From the NCBI GenBank assembly GCA_034509925.1, contig CM067530.1, positions 4,914,501 through 4,978,500 on the forward strand: a stretch of DNA of 64,000 bases, written 5' to 3'. A program made the position numbers and the translations under genes. This DNA is from Hirudinaria manillensis (lineage: Eukaryota > Annelida > Clitellata > Hirudinida > Hirudinidae). The notes under the pieces are model-generated. The model was not told the DNA's origin, ran no database searches, and worked only from the letters and a program-made list of their open reading frames with translations. Below, piece after piece: positions 50,601-64,000 of the stretch (position 1 is its first letter; each line of letters opens with the position of its first letter).

Positions 50601-52837
50601 AGAAATGTAGAATATAAATACAATTATATATGATATGGCAGGAACCATGTGAGAGACTGAAGAAATATGAAGAAAAGACGAAAAAATAAAAAATGTTAGA
50701 GCTGTTACTAACTGCACAATGATTGTAAACTGTAATTAGTGATGTAAATGGGTTTTTTGACAATGAAAATGAGTGATTTTGTCTTGTAAGTATTGCTAAA
50801 CATTCATGTCTTTTTTATCATGTTTGACACCAGATAATCAACATTTGTTTGCAAATAATTATTCTAAAATACAAATTTTAGTTAAATACAGTAAAATCTA
50901 TCTACAGGGACAGCTACATTTTGTGTGAAAATAGTGTCCCTATGAGTAAGTTGCCCCTTTTATCAGGTGTTAAATGTTAAACAAAAGTAAAATCAGTTCC
51001 TAGAAAAAAACAGTCCTTAAGTCAGCTTTTACCCTATTCTTGGGTATCCCAATTCAGAGATTTTACTGTATGCACAAAATATTCATTTTAAAACAATTAA
51101 AAGTGGTAAACAATGCCCTTCTTCACTGCCACATGGCACTGTTTAATAACTGTTTAATGAAAAGTATATTTTTATATTCCCTGAACCTGTGCCTATTGAC
51201 TGGTAAAATATTTTTAACAACCAATTTTCAGTTGATGCTCAGTAACAACAAATATGTTGGGGCACACTTGTACCCCCATTGGCTGCAAGAGGAAGTTTTC
51301 AGAAAATCTTTAAAAATTAACTTTGGAGGGTCAACTGTTGTTGGATTGAATGATATTGATTAATTTATGTATTTCAAAACAGAAAAAAGTCAAAGACTGA
51401 AGGCTGTGTTTCAATATGGATGTACTAGGTTGCATAATTGCACATTGTAAAAGATATGCAACAAAACACATATGGTTTAGAGGTGGCTTAAATTGTGGAT
51501 GCCTTGAATATGATGTCCTTGGGGCATTAATGTTTAGACATTAAATAAATTTAGTTAGTTATTATTATTTTATTTAGTTCAATCCATTGTAGACCTGAAG
51601 GCCTAGTAGACATTCCAATTCAGCCTAGTGCATTCCTCTACTTAGTTACTCAATAATTATTGAAGCCTAATGTCATTCCAGGTGTTCTAGTCTGGCCTTC
51701 TCAAAACACTGAAACATCCTAATAGAAAAAAGTTTGACTCCCAGTTTTAAAAAGAAGCAAATTTAAACAAAAAAATAAAGAAAATGAAATAGCCAGAATT
51801 TAAAAAGTTACAAAATTTGACTTATCGAAAGTTATTAATAAAAAGAAGTTTAACATTACGTTGAAATTTTCTTCAAGTTCATCTAGTTGCAAATTCTTTC
51901 TGTCAGCTAAAAGCTTTTCCTCAGCATCAGAATCATACTAAAACAAAAGTATTACATTGCTACAAAACAATAGTTAATTTGACTCAAAACTGCTCCAAAG
52001 TCAAATTTAAAAGGTTCACCAACTTCCATGTTTTCATCAGGACAAGCAACAATAAACAAATCTTCTATAGTGATTATCCATTCCTTGTCAAGTCTTCCTA
52101 TTGGTATTTGAAGTGTGATTTTCCCAATAAGACCTACAATCACCAATAATAGGCTAGAATGGCAGTCCAAAAAAGCACATGCAGAGATACATTTTCTACT
52201 TGCTTAGTTTGACTTTATTTAAGTATATTTTCAATTGATGAATAATTTGATGCTTCAATAGAAATAGTTTTTATGCAATAATTCAATATTTCAATTTAAT
52301 GAAATAAGCTATATTAGCTTGATTTGATAGATATTGGCTACTATCTAGATGGAAGCAATATGAAAAGTCACATTTGTTAATTTTATATGTGCAAAGTTCG
52401 AGTTTGTATTTTATATTTGTTTATATTTTCGTGACAGCATAAAAAAAATCTAACAAAACTTGATGCAAATGCAGTTAAAAAGTTAATAAATTTACCCTAT
52501 TCCTAGTAAGAAATTAAATAAGTTTGGATAAATAATCCATAAATTCTGATTAGTATCCGGTGTAAGTACAGTAATTTAATAATCAGAAAGTTAAAATATC
52601 AAGAGTACCTGTTTTAACTTCTAGAGGTAATCCAATGCTCTTGAGTGCTGTCCTCTTTAATGGAAGACTTTCTAATTCAGCATTCCCTATAAAGACCTGA
52701 TTTAGACAATCCTTTACAATAATATTTTAAAAAATCTCACCTTGAAAAATTCCGATACTAAGTTGATCAGTATTAAGATTCTCAACATATTCACCCAGAT
52801 AAGTGTTGAGAACCCATGCAACTAAACCTTCTAGCAT
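23631..52837 (-). CDS. VPS13D: VPS13D, bridge-like lipid transfer protein, complete multi-exon gene
   Basis: VPS13 proteins form long hydrophobic grooves that move lipids between membranes; VPS13D acts in mitochondrial and peroxisomal dynamics. ATG at 52837: [18 protein letters not shown], nearly identical to animal VPS13D. The UBA domain that marks VPS13D is at 35547-35722 ([20 protein letters not shown]). The SHR-BD/VAB region covers about 31.2-35.5 kb, a lectin-like insert is at 28683-28943 ([18 protein letters not shown]), and VPS13_C/PH-like end at 23631-25829. 5' exons: 52837-52741, 52686-52609, 52133-51991, 51937-51860, 49881-49785. 3' exons (low-high): 23631-23723, 23788-23903, 23991-24145, 24215-24468, 24525-24731, 25338-25576, 25616-25829, 26595-26725, 26831-26980, 27617-27763, 27889-28038, 28305-28468, 28538-28613, 28683-28943, 29136-29238, 29392-29548, 31221-31293, 31353-31476, 31534-31703, 31852-31996, 32065-32139, 32210-32263, 32528-32691, 33052-33231, 33311-33450, 33514-33623, 33686-33888, 33960-34104, 34170-34304, 34500-34614, 34817-34924, 34984-35077, 35281-35482, 35547-35722, 35817-35946, 37156-37392, 37450-37551, 37649-37734, 37790-38014, 38079-38328, 38404-38643, 38709-38937, 39016-39372, 39433-39616, 39681-39793, 40071-40215, 40312-40462. 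Exons between 40.5 and 49.7 kb are clear by homology but I did not place every border. Confidence 0.95.
24903..25140. repeat. 119-bp tandem duplication in a VPS13D intron
   Basis: Two nearly identical head-to-tail units, 24903-25021 and 25022-25140, differ at about two positions (AAATAAGACTACTAA against AACTAAGACTACCAA), so the duplication looks recent. A third, diverged piece of the unit's right part lies in inverted orientation at 25267-25300. Confidence 0.9.
25095..25300. repeat. Inverted repeat with about 34-bp arms, MITE-like
   Basis: The arm at 25095-25128 (and its duplicate at 24976-25009) pairs imperfectly with 25267-25300: CAGCTGTTTCAT and CTTAGTTTGCAAA are shared on opposite strands. 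The arms flank about 140 bp of AT-rich DNA. It may be a foldback/MITE-type element of unknown family, or a local inversion. Confidence 0.5.
25830..26594 (-). other. VPS13D intron (0.77 kb), nothing recognised
   Basis: No exon, RNA gene or known repeat can be read here. Part of it (25900-26400) is less AT-rich than the neighbouring introns, but no protein family is evident in any frame. Confidence 0.5.
26981..27616 (-). other. VPS13D intron (0.64 kb), nothing recognised
   Basis: AT-rich intron between exons of the VPS13D C-terminal region. The short minus-strand ORF at 27308-27496 has no resemblance to VPS13D or any other family I know. Confidence 0.5.
29549..31220 (-). other. VPS13D intron (1.67 kb) with an unidentified protein-like insert
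   Basis: The flanking exons join in phase (KPKTS, one split codon, then [10 protein letters not shown]), so this is intron. Within it, 29890-30140 (+) has an acidic open stretch with [19 protein letters not shown], and 30440-30610 one with [20 protein letters not shown]. Both are closed by stops. They look like remnants of a mobile-element or retrocopied coding sequence; I cannot name the family. Confidence 0.35.
32362..32384. repeat. (AT)n microsatellite
   Basis: A run of about eleven AT dinucleotides lies in a short VPS13D intron between the exons ending at 32263 and beginning at 32528. Confidence 0.9.
35947..37155 (-). other. VPS13D intron (1.2 kb), AT-rich, nothing recognised
   Basis: This intron lies upstream of the UBA-proximal exons. 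It is very AT-rich and without long open frames. I see no terminal repeats or conserved motif. Confidence 0.6.
43990..45190 (-). other. VPS13D intron (about 1.2 kb), nothing recognised
   Basis: AT-rich stretch between VPS13D exons near 43.9 kb and 45.2 kb. Short ORFs on both strands (44135-44350, 44440-44625, 45044-45262) show no family resemblance. Exact intron borders were not fixed. Confidence 0.45.
46505..47054 (-). other. VPS13D intron, nothing recognised
   Basis: Very AT-rich, stop-dense sequence between the exon before 46503 and the exon starting near 47055. No repeat or RNA gene seen. Confidence 0.5.
49882..51859 (-). other. Large VPS13D intron (1.98 kb)
   Basis: The intron separates coding exons 4 and 5. 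It contains the Tigger/pogo-like MITE at 50889-51068. The plus-strand ORF at 51040-51363 begins inside the MITE right end and continues into intron sequence, with no recognised homology. The rest is AT-rich. Confidence 0.65.
50889..51068. mobile_element. Tigger/pogo-like MITE, 180 bp
   Basis: The ends are perfect inverted repeats: CAGTAAAATCT at 50889-50899 and AGATTTTACTG at 51058-51068, each flanked by TA (50887-50888 and 51069-51070). CAGT-ended termini with TA duplication are the hallmark of Tigger/pogo elements. Further in, the arms stay partly similar (ACAGGGACAG against TTGGGATACC). There is no room for a transposase, so this is a non-autonomous copy. It lies in a VPS13D intron. Confidence 0.75.
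52134..52608 (-). other. VPS13D intron (0.48 kb), nothing recognised
   Basis: AT-rich sequence between coding exons 2 and 3. The phases of the flanking exons match across it (VKT, split Gly, [10 protein letters not shown]). Confidence 0.7.
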
Positions 52838-54871
52838 GGCTAATCTTTGATTTAGAAAACAATTGTCTAAATTGAAATGATAAATTATTTCTATTTCGTT
52901 TAGTCTTCAACTTTTGCAATTTTTGAAATAAAACTTAAGCAACCTCAAAAATCAAATCAGATCTCAAATTTTACTTTATAAATAAAGCTTTAATGAACTT
53001 CAAAAGCACGAAAACCGATCCCAGAGCATCAAATTTTACATAACGAAACATAAACACATATTTTGTAACAGTTTTTAAAGGTAAATTTCACTTAATTTTT
53101 TAATATATTGAAGTATTGATTGTTTATTTATTAATATATTAAATATATTTGCTAATTAATTAAAACAATCAAATAAAATATGTTATGTGAAGTAACTGTT
53201 AATTTTTCATTTTAATTATGCACATTTCCTCGGTTTAACTTAAGTGCACCTTCTATTTAAAAATTGATTTAATTCACAAGCGACAAATTCATTCATTAAA
53301 TTTCATTCCCCCTTTAAATTATTTTTCACGTTAAATTGTTATTGGTCATATGCCAGAAGCCCTATGCGGCCTTTATTCTGAATAATGCGTCTGCCCGCAT
53401 GTATGTTTCCATAGCAGAAGAAAACAGCTTAAAAAAATGTGCATCGATTCAAAATTAAGTTTATCATAGCTAAATGAAAATTTAGCTTAGTGGGGAAGAT
53501 TCAACCTTTGAATTTAATATTTTAATGTATTTTGCTCGATGCTGGCCCCTCTCGGTGCTAAATTTTTCTCCCTTTTCAAGTTTTGTCCCCCTAGATCCGC
53601 TTACGGATCGTTGTGACAGTACAATCTTCAATACAGACAATGGGGCAAAATATTTAGAAATACAGCTCTAAACAGAATTTTAAGTAAATTAAGTAAATGG
53701 TACGATCTGCGACGCAAGAAATGGATTGAGAGGGGATGACGAGGAACGCTTCTCATGCCTATCCGAATGGCTGTCGTATTTGATATATTTGCTTTTCAAT
53801 CTGCAAAATGGAGTAAATTTTTAATAAATTTAAGAAATGTTATATAATTTCTAGAATTTTGATAGTTTCGACAAAACGTTAACGTTGTTACACAAAATGT
53901 TAATATTTTAATATAAGAAGGCCATTTCTAGGCTCATTTTATTCCCATCATCCACGAAAGTCATTTCAACCTTTCAAGAGACCAAAAAAATCCTCCGCCA
54001 GCCTGACGACCTTTGTCTCACCAATAGTCAAGATGATGAACTACCGCTTTTTTTAAAATATCCAGTCAGTCAAAGATTTGGAGAATCATTGGGAATCAGA
54101 ACCTCAATCAAAAAGTTTACCCTTTACAACAAATTTCTGGATGAATCACTTCAGCTGGTGAAGGAATCAAAGTCTGGGGATAACGCGAGATTATTTCCTG
54201 AAATCTTATAAAACTTCAAACTTTTGAGAGCCTTCATCAAAATTTAATATTGTTAATCTAGTTATCGCATATTGTAACAAAATAACATAAATTTCTATTT
54301 GACTGTTTAAGTTGATAAACATGTAAATCGATTATATAAGATTAATAACTTACATGTTTAGTGGCAATTACTATTATTAATTTTTAAAGAAAGTCAGTTT
54401 TGTTATCGGCGCCCACTTTTGTCGTGGATGTGCCGGTGCTGCGAACGACTGTGGGTTCATTTACTGCTCAGGGCATTTTTCTCCAGTTTCCCAGATCTTT
54501 GCTAGGCTTCTGCTGGATTTAAAGCTTTTATATTGTGTTAGATGTTTTTTGATGATATTTTATTTACGTTTGTTTCCCAACCTTTATAATTTTTGAGCTT
54601 CTAGGGAACTGAGTGTAATTAGAATAAAAGCCCGAATTTTAGTTACATTACAACTTTACTTTTACAACATTTCTTTTTCTGTCAACGAATTCGCTTTAGT
54701 TTTGAATATGCGCCCAGTTAATATATATCACTTAAAGGTTGCAGACATCTAGACTTGCCCTGTTTTAATATTATATGTGTGGTGTATTTCGTAACAATAA
54801 GACCCAGGTCTTAATAAATATAAACAATGTATAAATCATCTTTATGTTATCTTTAATTAGGTGATTTAACA
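52838..54871. promoter_or_regulatory. Divergent VPS13D/RTCB intergenic region
   Basis: This 2.0-kb spacer must hold the promoters of VPS13D (minus) and RTCB (plus). A CCAAT-type ATTGG occurs near 53341. GC content rises near 53350-53400, 53560-53620 and 54410-54500, candidate promoter cores. It also contains exon-like open stretches of unknown identity around 53.7-54.2 kb (separate entry). Start sites cannot be fixed from sequence. Confidence 0.45.
53931..54210 (+). CDS. Unidentified exon-like open stretch, possibly a 3' terminal exon
   Basis: After a good acceptor (ccatttctag) a 92-codon frame runs to TAA at about 54208-54210. It reads KVISTFQETKKILRQPDD, then LPLFLKYPVSQRFGESLG, TSIKKFTLYNKFLDESLQLV and ends ARLFPEIL. 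Composition is more coding-like than the surrounding AT-rich DNA, but it has no Met and I could not find a convincing upstream exon. I do not recognise the family. An opposite-strand candidate terminal exon at about 53695-53809 (ending NPFLASQIVPFT) competes for interpretation. Treat as hypothetical. Confidence 0.3.
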
Positions 54872-59485
<4,614 letters not shown>

Positions 59486-59990
59486 TTTATTTGCTTTGGT
59501 TTGATTCTTGTCAGAAAATTTGCCACAATATGGTTAACTTCATAGCTGAAACTCAATAAATTTTGGAAAATTGTATTGTGCTTCATTTTATATTCTTTGA
59601 AAAGTTATTTGTAAGTTTGCTCAACATGTCAATAATGAATCTGTTGTTTCCTCTACCGAATGGAGACTTTGCCATGATTTTTCATTAAACTTGGAGATTT
59701 AGTGGGATAATCAAACTAGCATTAATTAGAGATATACTAGCCATGAAAAGATTGAATCTGGTCAAGGCCAACAGACCAGCTCTTCAATTCAAGAGTTGAA
59801 TGAACGACACCAACAACAGAACAATTGTGATGCAAAAACCAGTCTTTCTATATTACTCAGTGGTAGTAAAGAAATAAATTAAACCTAGGCATGGTGAGTC
59901 ATCTCAACCCATAAACAGTAAAACAAATGTTTTAAAAAAAAATAAACACATCCCATTGCCTATTCCAAAAGGTGCTTCAAACTTGTGCAT
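59486..59990. other. Convergent RTCB/ACLY spacer
   Basis: The spacer holds the 3'UTRs of RTCB (plus) and ACLY (minus). A plus-strand AATAAA is at 59555-59560. I see no clear minus-strand AATAAA for ACLY here. Nothing else is recognised. Confidence 0.6.
59555..59560 (+). terminator. Candidate polyadenylation signal of RTCB
   Basis: AATAAA lies 70 bases after the RTCB stop codon, a normal distance for a short 3'UTR. Use is inferred. Confidence 0.6.
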
Positions 59991-62939
59991 TTAATGATCT
60001 GAGAACTTTTCAGGAAGAACATATGAAATGTCATCCCAGGGGTGCCTATAAAGGCCCTGCTTCAATCTCTTCTGATCAAGGAAATGACCTGTTGACAACA
60101 GTGCCATTTCATTCAGACTATCAGAATGCCTTAAATTGAGATTAAATACTCACCAATAAAACCAATGCTCCTACCCAAAACAAAAAGACCATTCAGCGAT
60201 CCTATTTCAACATACTCGTGAGCTTCCTCTCTTCAACAATTAAAAATTTGGTAGAAATTGAGTGATGGAAATCTATATCAGTCAGAAAATGTGTAGTCTT
60301 ACCTGGTGAAACAGCCAGATGATCTCAGTAAATCAACCATGGCAACCCCTATAAGACCATCCACATTAAGGATCAAATTTGGCTTCTGTGGACATAAAGG
60401 GATGTTAGGAATAAATTAAATGAGAACATAATTGATTTGTTAACCTTGGATGTTGTAATTTTTTCAACTTCTAGGGCATAATCAAGGAGAGGGGTTGCTG
60501 GAAAATGTTCTTTAACAAAGTTCTTCAGAATGACAACTCTCATGTCAGGATTATTAATCTATAGGTGTTAAACATTTATAAATATGAATCCAGATGGTAA
60601 TTCACTATACATTAATTAAGCCCAAAGCTTTAATCCTTTACAAATTGCCTTTCAATACACTAGCCATTTCCCTAATTGATGTACAAATCAAATCTTTACT
60701 GAGATTGCAAAGGCTAAGTGATAACTAACAGACTTCACTCGGTGACCGATACCCATAATAAGCCGTCCTTGCTTCTTCATGCTATTCACGAATTCCATTG
60801 CATTCAGACCTGCATCAAAGCCTTCTGTGAACTCTTTGGCAGCTCCATCCAGTGCCCCACCAAATCTATCACCCTAGGGACAAACAAAACCACAGACTTC
60901 CTAATGCATAGCAATTCAAGAAATAGACTCATGATTCAGAAACATACAATTGTGAGAAGTCCCGAAGCAAGCGATGAGACAAGATCCTTTCCTGCTCGAG
61001 CACAAACGATGGTATTGTGAGCTCCAGAAACGGCAGGCCCATGATCGGCAGTTACCATCAAGCACATTTCGATAAACTTTGACGCATATTTGGGAAGTCT
61101 GAGAAATGGTTGGCAGCAAGATTAAATTAAATGTTACAAAATGATAACATATCAAAAAGCACACCTTTTCTGAAACCAAAGCAAAGACAAAACTCCACCA
61201 ATACCCATCTCTTCCTTGAAAACCTCAGTAATTGGCACTCCTGCATAAAGTAATTCCTGTCCCCTCTCATCACAAATGCTGGTCATGAATGATGCAGGTT
61301 TTCTTATAAGACCCAGTTCTCTTGCCCAGTTATAATCCATAGGAACAGTTGGGGGTACAACCTCCTCCTTGGGCACAATTACTCCCTTACGAACGAGATC
61401 TTCATAAACTGATCTGCAAAATCCTTGCTCAATGAACAAATAAATTGGTATGACAACACTCCGCTTTGGAATCGCAAGCTAGGTTTTGAACACAACACAA
61501 TGTGAATGTTTCACATCATGCAAAGGAATGTGACTGTACCAAATGTACAAATTAAATTATTTTCTTGAGAAGTATGAAAGCAAAATGCTTACTTAATGGT
61601 GGAGTCAAGATCATCAAAAGATTGAGGCACATGGATTCCTGCAGCTTTTAGAGCAGAATTCTTTTCAACAGCCATCTCCAAAAGTCCGTTTGCACAAGAG
61701 CCTGCATGACCAAATTGAACCTGAATGAATGAAAGCATAGAAGGTTTCTTTAACAAAGAGTTACTTTTAAATTACAAAAAAATGTGCCGACCTCAGAAGT
61801 GAACATGCTCGCACAAGTTCCGATACACCAAGCTATGACTGGTTTTTTAACTCTTCCATTTTGTACAGCCTCAATTATTTTGTATTCTTCTATGCCACCA
61901 ACCTTCAATAGACAATCAATGTGTAAAAAGCAAAGAAATCAAAAATCATGTTAGAAAATAATTTCCAGAAGAGAATAAGTGAATACATTATATTTCCTTA
62001 TGACATAAAGCAAAAACATTACAAACCTCTCCGAGGACAACTATCATTTTGACATCTGGAGAGTCTTCATATCGCAAGACATGGTCCAAGAAAGTTGTGC
62101 CAGGATATCTATAAACAGCAGATGATGTTTTAAATATAGATTATCAGAAACACAATTATTAACAAGATACTTTACAGTTAAATTTAAATAGTTCTTTCAG
62201 TCACACATTTTCATCACATAATTTTGCTAAACATTATTTAGCAATATTTCAATTGTTTCTTCTGATTTAAGAATCAAATTTTGCTAATCCCCAAACTCAG
62301 GTAAGACGTCCAACTTAGTTAAAATATTCAAAAAACAACATACATGCTGAACTTTCTCAAAATCCATAAATATGAAGCAGAAGTCTGAATGATGTAACAC
62401 AGCAAACATCCCAAAATATTAATTATAAAAAAATTAGCAAGGGTATCTATTACAAATTTTTTTCAAAAGTTCAACACCAAAATATTAATTATAAAAAAAT
62501 TAGCAAGGGTATCTATTACAAATTTTTTTCAAAAGTACAACACCTTAACAGTTTTTATTTACATGTTCATAGTCCCAATTAGATTCCACAACCCACCCCA
62601 GCTACAACATTTCCAGATTAAATTAATCAACTTTCACTTTGATGCCATTAATTAAATTGATTTACTAATTTACCTATCGCCTCCAATTGCAACTCCCTCG
62701 AAGACTCCATCTGTGTTAAGGGAGATTATGTTGTTGAGCTCATTGGACATTCCACCAGACCGGGATACGTATGCCACGCTGAGAATAAAACAAAATTTAG
62801 AAACAATCCAAAAAACTTGCTAGAAGAAGCCAAACCCAAATCATCACCTTCCAGATCTAAATAACTTGGAAGACAGAATGTTGTCGAGCATTCCACCAGT
62901 GTTTCCAATCCTAAAGCAACCAGGTTTTATTCCTCCAAC
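59991..62939 (-). CDS. ACLY: ATP-citrate lyase, C-terminal half (5' part beyond window)
   Basis: ACLY makes cytosolic acetyl-CoA and oxaloacetate from citrate, CoA and ATP. Twelve exons (high-low): 62939-62848, 62778-62674, 62108-62027, 61902-61792, 61721-61593, 61413-61165, 61098-60948, 60873-60730, 60558-60445, 60385-60303, 60230-60154, 60088-59991. They cover the succinyl-CoA-synthetase-like part ([37 protein letters not shown]), the phosphohistidine loop ([11 protein letters not shown]; His760 in human), and the citrate-synthase-like module ([36 protein letters not shown]), ending EKFSDH. Odd: in exon 61721-61593 a run of five T (minus strand, about 61680-61684) adds one base relative to the frame required downstream ([14 protein letters not shown]). 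Read literally, the frame shifts and stops soon after. All other junctions keep phase. The N-terminal exons lie beyond the LINE, right of the window. Confidence 0.95.
62109..62673 (-). other. ACLY intron (0.57 kb) with a 66-bp tandem duplication
   Basis: AT-rich intron that contains the duplication at 62411-62542. The flanking exons rejoin as [14 protein letters not shown]. Confidence 0.75.
62411..62542. repeat. 66-bp tandem duplication in an ACLY intron
   Basis: Units 62411-62476 and 62477-62542 are nearly identical; the visible change is AAAAGTTCAACAC against AAAAGTACAACAC. High identity points to a recent event. Confidence 0.9.
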
Positions 62940-63320
62940 CTTCAAAATGTAAATAAATCATACATAAATAAACAACTAAGCACTTAGGTAAATATGTTAA
63001 ATGCCAAAATGCATTTCAATTTTATAATTTTGAAACTAAAGATGAAGAAGTCCTAATCAATTTTATAACTGAAGTAAAAAAAATTATAAGAAAAGAACAG
63101 ATGACAACATTGAAGAAGACGGAGCTGAGGAAATGTTTCGAAGTAAATTTAATTATAAACTATTAAATATTAACTAGAATCCCTATTCATAGTTAGAGTG
63201 GATTTTAAACCAAATAATTCCATTAGAAATGTCAAAAGTATTTGAGGATGGTTGTTCATAATTCAAGAACTATGTGAACTATTCTCATATCTCTTTACTC
63301 AACAGCAATTTCATCAAGGT
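62940..63320 (-). other. ACLY intron sequence left of the LINE
   Basis: AT-rich intron between the ACLY exon ending at 62939 and the LINE. No exon for the preceding ACLY segment (expected to encode GVTIIGPAT-like sequence) occurs before 64000, so that exon lies beyond the LINE. Confidence 0.6.
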
Positions 63321-64000
63321 AAAGATATATATATATATCCGTCAAGTAGAAAGGGCGAGACAAAAGAGGTACGAGAGAAGGCGAGCAAGACAAGAATTTT
63401 TCAGAGATCCGTATCGCTACGGGAGGTCACTGCTCGAACCACCAAAATCAGGGACTCTTGTTGCTTCAAAGACGGAGCTAGAAGCACACCTCACCAAGAC
63501 GTACACCGATGCTCTTCGCAGCACACCGCTTCCTCAGAGAACTGAGATTCTGGAAGCACCTTTCCCAGATCATCCATTTCAAGAGGCAGCTCCATCGATC
63601 GAGGAGGTTAAGGGAGTCGTGAAGAAGGCAAGAAACTGCTCCGCGCCCGGGCCCAACGGGATCCCATATCTGCTTTACAAGAGATGCCCAAGAACGCTCA
63701 AGCTGCTCCACACAATAATAGTTTCCACCTGGGCCAATGCCGCAGTCGACAACGAATGGAAAGTAGCGGAAGGTGTGTACATTCCGAAAGAAAAGGAATC
63801 TAAGCACGTAAACCAGTTCAGGCCTATTTCGTTGTTGAATGTCGAAGGGAAAATCTATTTCTCATGTCTAGCGGCAAGGCTGACTACGTTCATGACAACA
63901 AACAAGTACATCGACACAGCAGTTCAAAAGGGAGGCATCCCAGGTGTGCCGGGGTGCATTGAGCACACCGCAATGATATGGGAGGCGATCCAGAACGCAA
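63321..64000 (+). mobile_element. R2/NeSL-type LINE with open reverse-transcriptase frame, cut by window edge
   Basis: An uninterrupted frame runs from a TA-repeat at 63325-63338 to the window end. The part upstream of the reverse transcriptase reads RQKRYERRRARQEFFRDPYR and TKTYTDALRSTPLPQRTE. RT blocks follow: CSAPGPNGIPYLLYKRCP, VAEGVYIPKEKES, NQFRPISLLNVEGKIYF and VQKGGIPGVPGCIEHT. This wording (YIPKE, QFRPISLLNVEGKI, GGIPGVPGC) is typical of the R2/NeSL group of LINEs often annotated as R2-like; the exact clade is inferred. It is in opposite orientation to ACLY, whose intron it occupies, and is much more GC-rich than its surroundings. No stop in about 220 codons suggests a young copy. 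It may be 5'-truncated at the TA repeat. Confidence 0.85.

Noticed and set aside
51040-51363. 107-codon plus-strand ORF in a VPS13D intron
   Set aside because: It begins inside the right end of the MITE, has no recognised homology, and lengths like this are expected by chance over 64 kb.

Overview
The window is animal nuclear DNA. It is AT-rich, and its genes have many short exons with GT-AG introns and proteins close to vertebrate orthologues. I see no prokaryotic signals, rRNA, tRNA or CRISPR. An intron-dense, AT-rich invertebrate (a cnidarian or lophotrochozoan, for example) fits, but the species cannot be read from the sequence.

Five host genes account for most of the window. (1) At 502-4978 (+) lies the 3' part of a phosphoinositide phospholipase C: the end of the X-Y linker, the Y half of the catalytic barrel and the C2 domain. 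(2) At 5251-20084 (-) lies a complete DOCK6/7/8-family Rho-GTPase exchange factor. I traced 43 exons from ATG to stop; they sum to 6,039 nt and close in frame at 2,012 residues. (3) At 23631-52837 (-) lies a complete VPS13D-type bridge-like lipid transfer protein with chorein N-terminus, UBA, SHR-BD/VAB region, lectin-like insert and VPS13_C/PH-like end. (4) At 54872-59485 (+) lies a complete RTCB tRNA-splicing ligase, 13 exons and 505 codons. (5) At 59991-62939 (-) lies the 3' half of ATP-citrate lyase, whose 5' exons are beyond the right edge.

The PLC/DOCK and RTCB/ACLY pairs converge, with 272 and 505 bp between stop codons. VPS13D and RTCB diverge from a 2.0-kb spacer. DOCK and VPS13D are head-to-tail, separated by 3.5 kb that holds the DOCK 5' flank and a decayed LINE. 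The genes have unrelated housekeeping or signalling roles (lipid signalling, Rac/Cdc42 activation, lipid transfer, RNA ligation, acetyl-CoA supply), and nothing suggests a functional cluster.

Mobile DNA sits in introns and the spacer: a Tc1 (DD34E) transposon in the PLC intron, a terminal-inverted-repeat element in a DOCK intron, a GC-rich CR1/L2-like LINE relic at 21.3-22.4 kb, a 180-bp Tigger/pogo-like MITE in a VPS13D intron, and a LINE with an open reverse-transcriptase frame in an ACLY intron, running off the right edge. A short relic at 7.8-8.1 kb resembles the C-terminal part of the same kind of LINE.

I found no convincing undescribed multi-gene system. The points most worth checking are a one-base frame break in ACLY beside the catalytic histidine, a repeat-rich DOCK 5' flank, an unidentified exon-like open stretch between VPS13D and RTCB, and several small palindromic or tandem elements.
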